A stretch of 14,276 nt of DNA from Candidatus Paceibacter sp. (GTDB lineage Bacteria > Patescibacteriota > Minisyncoccia > Phycocordibacterales > JABAAK01), in NCBI GenBank assembly GCA_014238775.1, contig JABAAK010000061.1:1-14276 (forward strand), written 5' to 3'. The notes under the pieces are model-generated. The model worked only from the letters and a program-made list of their open reading frames with translations, did no database searches and had not been told where the DNA came from. Below, piece after piece: positions 13,584 to 14,276 of this stretch; within the stretch, counting starts at the first letter, position 1, and every line of letters starts with the position of its first letter. The translations under genes were made by a program, and so were the position numbers.

Positions 13584-13653
13584 GTTTGAAATACAAGGAC
13601 TGCTTCTAAGTTTTTTTGTGGAAAAATACAATTTCTAGTATTGTATTTCAAAC
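13584..13653. repeat. 13-bp inverted repeat with a nested, competing hairpin
   Basis: GTTTGAAATACAA (13584-13596) and TTGTATTTCAAAC (13641-13653) are exact inverted copies. Inside the span AAATACAAT (13624-13632) also pairs exactly with ATTGTATTT (13640-13648) around a seven-base loop. The right arm can therefore pair with either partner. On the minus strand the small hairpin is followed by five T, so it could act as a weak terminator of the membrane-protein gene. Confidence 0.7.
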
Positions 13654-13680
13654 ATACTGTGTCTTTTGGGGTGGTAGTTA

Positions 13681-14276
13681 TTATTTATCTTTAGTGTCTT
13701 TTAATACCAATGTAAAGTTTTTAAACTTTTTGCCAATTATTTTTTTTATAAAAATCAATTGTAGATACATTGGCGCAAATAAAAGAGTGATTGCTAATGC
13801 AATGGAAAGAAAGATAAACAAATACAATCCCGATAGTGAAGAAAAGAAAAAACTTAAATATATAACGACTGCACATATGGATACAAAAACTAAAATATAT
13901 GTGAGATAAACTCTCCAAAACACAAACCAAAAAAATCTACACCCCACATTCCAACTACCAAATTCCTCAAACTCTTTTGTATTGTTGTTTTTTACCGAGA
14001 GGATAAAATTTTTAAATTTTACTCCTATAATTTTTTTGCTTAGAAAAATTTGCAATAGTATAAAAAGAGGGGAAGCAGCAGCACCGAAACCAAACGAGAA
14101 AAGTAAAAAAACAAGACTGTTTAAAAAACTCTCACCATCATTTATAAAACTCAAAACAAAACTAAATGTAATTCCACCAACAAGCAAAACTAACAAAGAT
14201 CTTCTCAAAAACATCCACCACCAAATCCGAAGGGCTATATTCATTGTTGGTTTGATTGTTTCTATTTGTTGTTCCA
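13681..14276 (-). CDS. Internally duplicated four-helix membrane protein (5' end outside window)
   Basis: No known family recognised. From ATG 14244 the product has 187 residues with four hydrophobic helices (about 15-34, 43-68, 113-133 and 138-166). It is an internal repeat: KKIIGVKFKNFILSVK (70-85) and KKIIGKKFKNFTLVLK (167-182) are 12/16 identical, and each follows an aromatic-rich start (ALRIWWWMFLRR and GCRFFWFVFWRV) and two helices. Both halves end in the same basic tail, so both tails should face the cytoplasm. The frame stays open upstream of 14244 to the edge, adding EQQIETIKPT, preceded by TG as the last two bases; an ATG whose A is just outside the window is likely. No Shine-Dalgarno supports 14244. 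The role is unknown. Confidence 0.7.
   Translation of the reverse strand, partial: EQQIETIKPTMNIALRIWWWMFLRRSLLVLLVGGITFSFVLSFINDGESFLNSLVFLLFSFGFGAAASPLFILLQIFLSKKIIGVKFKNFILSVKNNNTKEFEEFGSWNVGCRFFWFVFWRVYLTYILVFVSICAVVIYLSFFFSSLSGLYLFIFLSIALAITLLFAPMYLQLIFIKKIIGKKFKNFTLVLKDTKDK

Larger units (their letters stand above)
13355..13680. other. Intergenic region with inverted repeats; no convincing gene
   Basis: These 326 bases between tRNA-Lys and the membrane-protein gene have no plausible protein gene: open frames are under 30 codons and lack initiation signals. They contain, from right to left, an AT-rich hairpin after the membrane gene, a 13-base inverted repeat (13584-13596 with 13641-13653), a third inverted copy of the GTTTGAAA core at 13487-13494, a stretch with TGTGGATTT and AGTGGATAA (13547-13573), and a terminator hairpin at 13422-13447. 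The minus-strand segment of about 230 bases between the hairpin and the terminator could encode an untranslated RNA. I recognise no known RNA family. Confidence 0.5.

Noticed and set aside
13547..13625. DnaA-box-like TGTGGATTT, AGTGGATAA and TGTGGAAAA, suggesting a replication origin
   Set aside because: Each has at least one mismatch to TGTGNATAA, there is no dnaA, dnaN or gidA nearby, and such words are frequent in A+T-rich DNA.
13616..13909. 97-codon plus-strand open frame opposite the membrane protein
   Set aside because: It is antisense to the duplicated membrane protein, has unconvincing composition and no initiation signal.
1..14276. CRISPR array, insertion sequence, integrase or phage genes
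   Set aside because: I saw no regularly spaced repeats, transposase motifs or terminal repeats; apart from the intergenic repeats noted, the window is ordinary chromosomal sequence.

Overview
The window is strongly A+T-rich (G+C judged by eye at about 30%, not computed) and most likely comes from a member of the Candidate Phyla Radiation (Patescibacteria), probably of the Parcubacteria type. The clues are compact genes, overlapping or nearly touching operons, few Shine-Dalgarno sequences, a four-domain S1 protein, tRNAs without encoded CCA, a cluster of small VirB2/TrbC-like two-helix proteins, and an orphan membrane-anchored solute-binding protein. The standard genetic code fits: TGA ends ybeY and the binding-protein gene. 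The lineage is inferred from gene content only.

Layout. Bases 1-4031 (minus strand) form one operon read right to left: signal peptidase I (lepB), a histidyl-tRNA-synthetase-like protein with degenerate catalytic motifs, ribosomal protein bS21 (rpsU), the rRNA maturation nuclease ybeY, ftsA, and the N-terminal 126 codons of ftsZ, which runs off the left edge. Divergent from lepB is peptidyl-tRNA hydrolase (pth, 4116-4695), whose reading frame breaks at an A9 run. It converges on rpsA (ribosomal protein S1, minus strand, 4669-5763). A second divergent promoter region (5764-5882) then drives a long plus-strand block: a small metallo-beta-lactamase-fold-like protein without metal ligands, gyrA, the anchored solute-binding protein, five consecutive small two-helix membrane proteins (10324-12051), and tRNA-Leu(UAA). 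After that the minus strand holds dinB (DNA polymerase IV), tRNA-Lys(UUU), a roughly 320-base intergenic region with inverted repeats and a terminator, and an internally duplicated four-helix membrane protein cut by the right edge.

How the genes fit together. The left operon links translation (bS21, YbeY), protein export (LepB) and division (FtsA/FtsZ). Pth and S1 extend the translation theme. The right half is a cell-surface block: an anchored solute-binding protein and five pilin-like proteins, two with clear signal peptides that LepB could cut.

The most interesting points are the pseudo-HisRS, the five-gene pilin-like array next to the binding protein, the broken pth with every catalytic residue intact, the metal-site-free MBL-like protein, and the structured non-coding region at 13355-13680.
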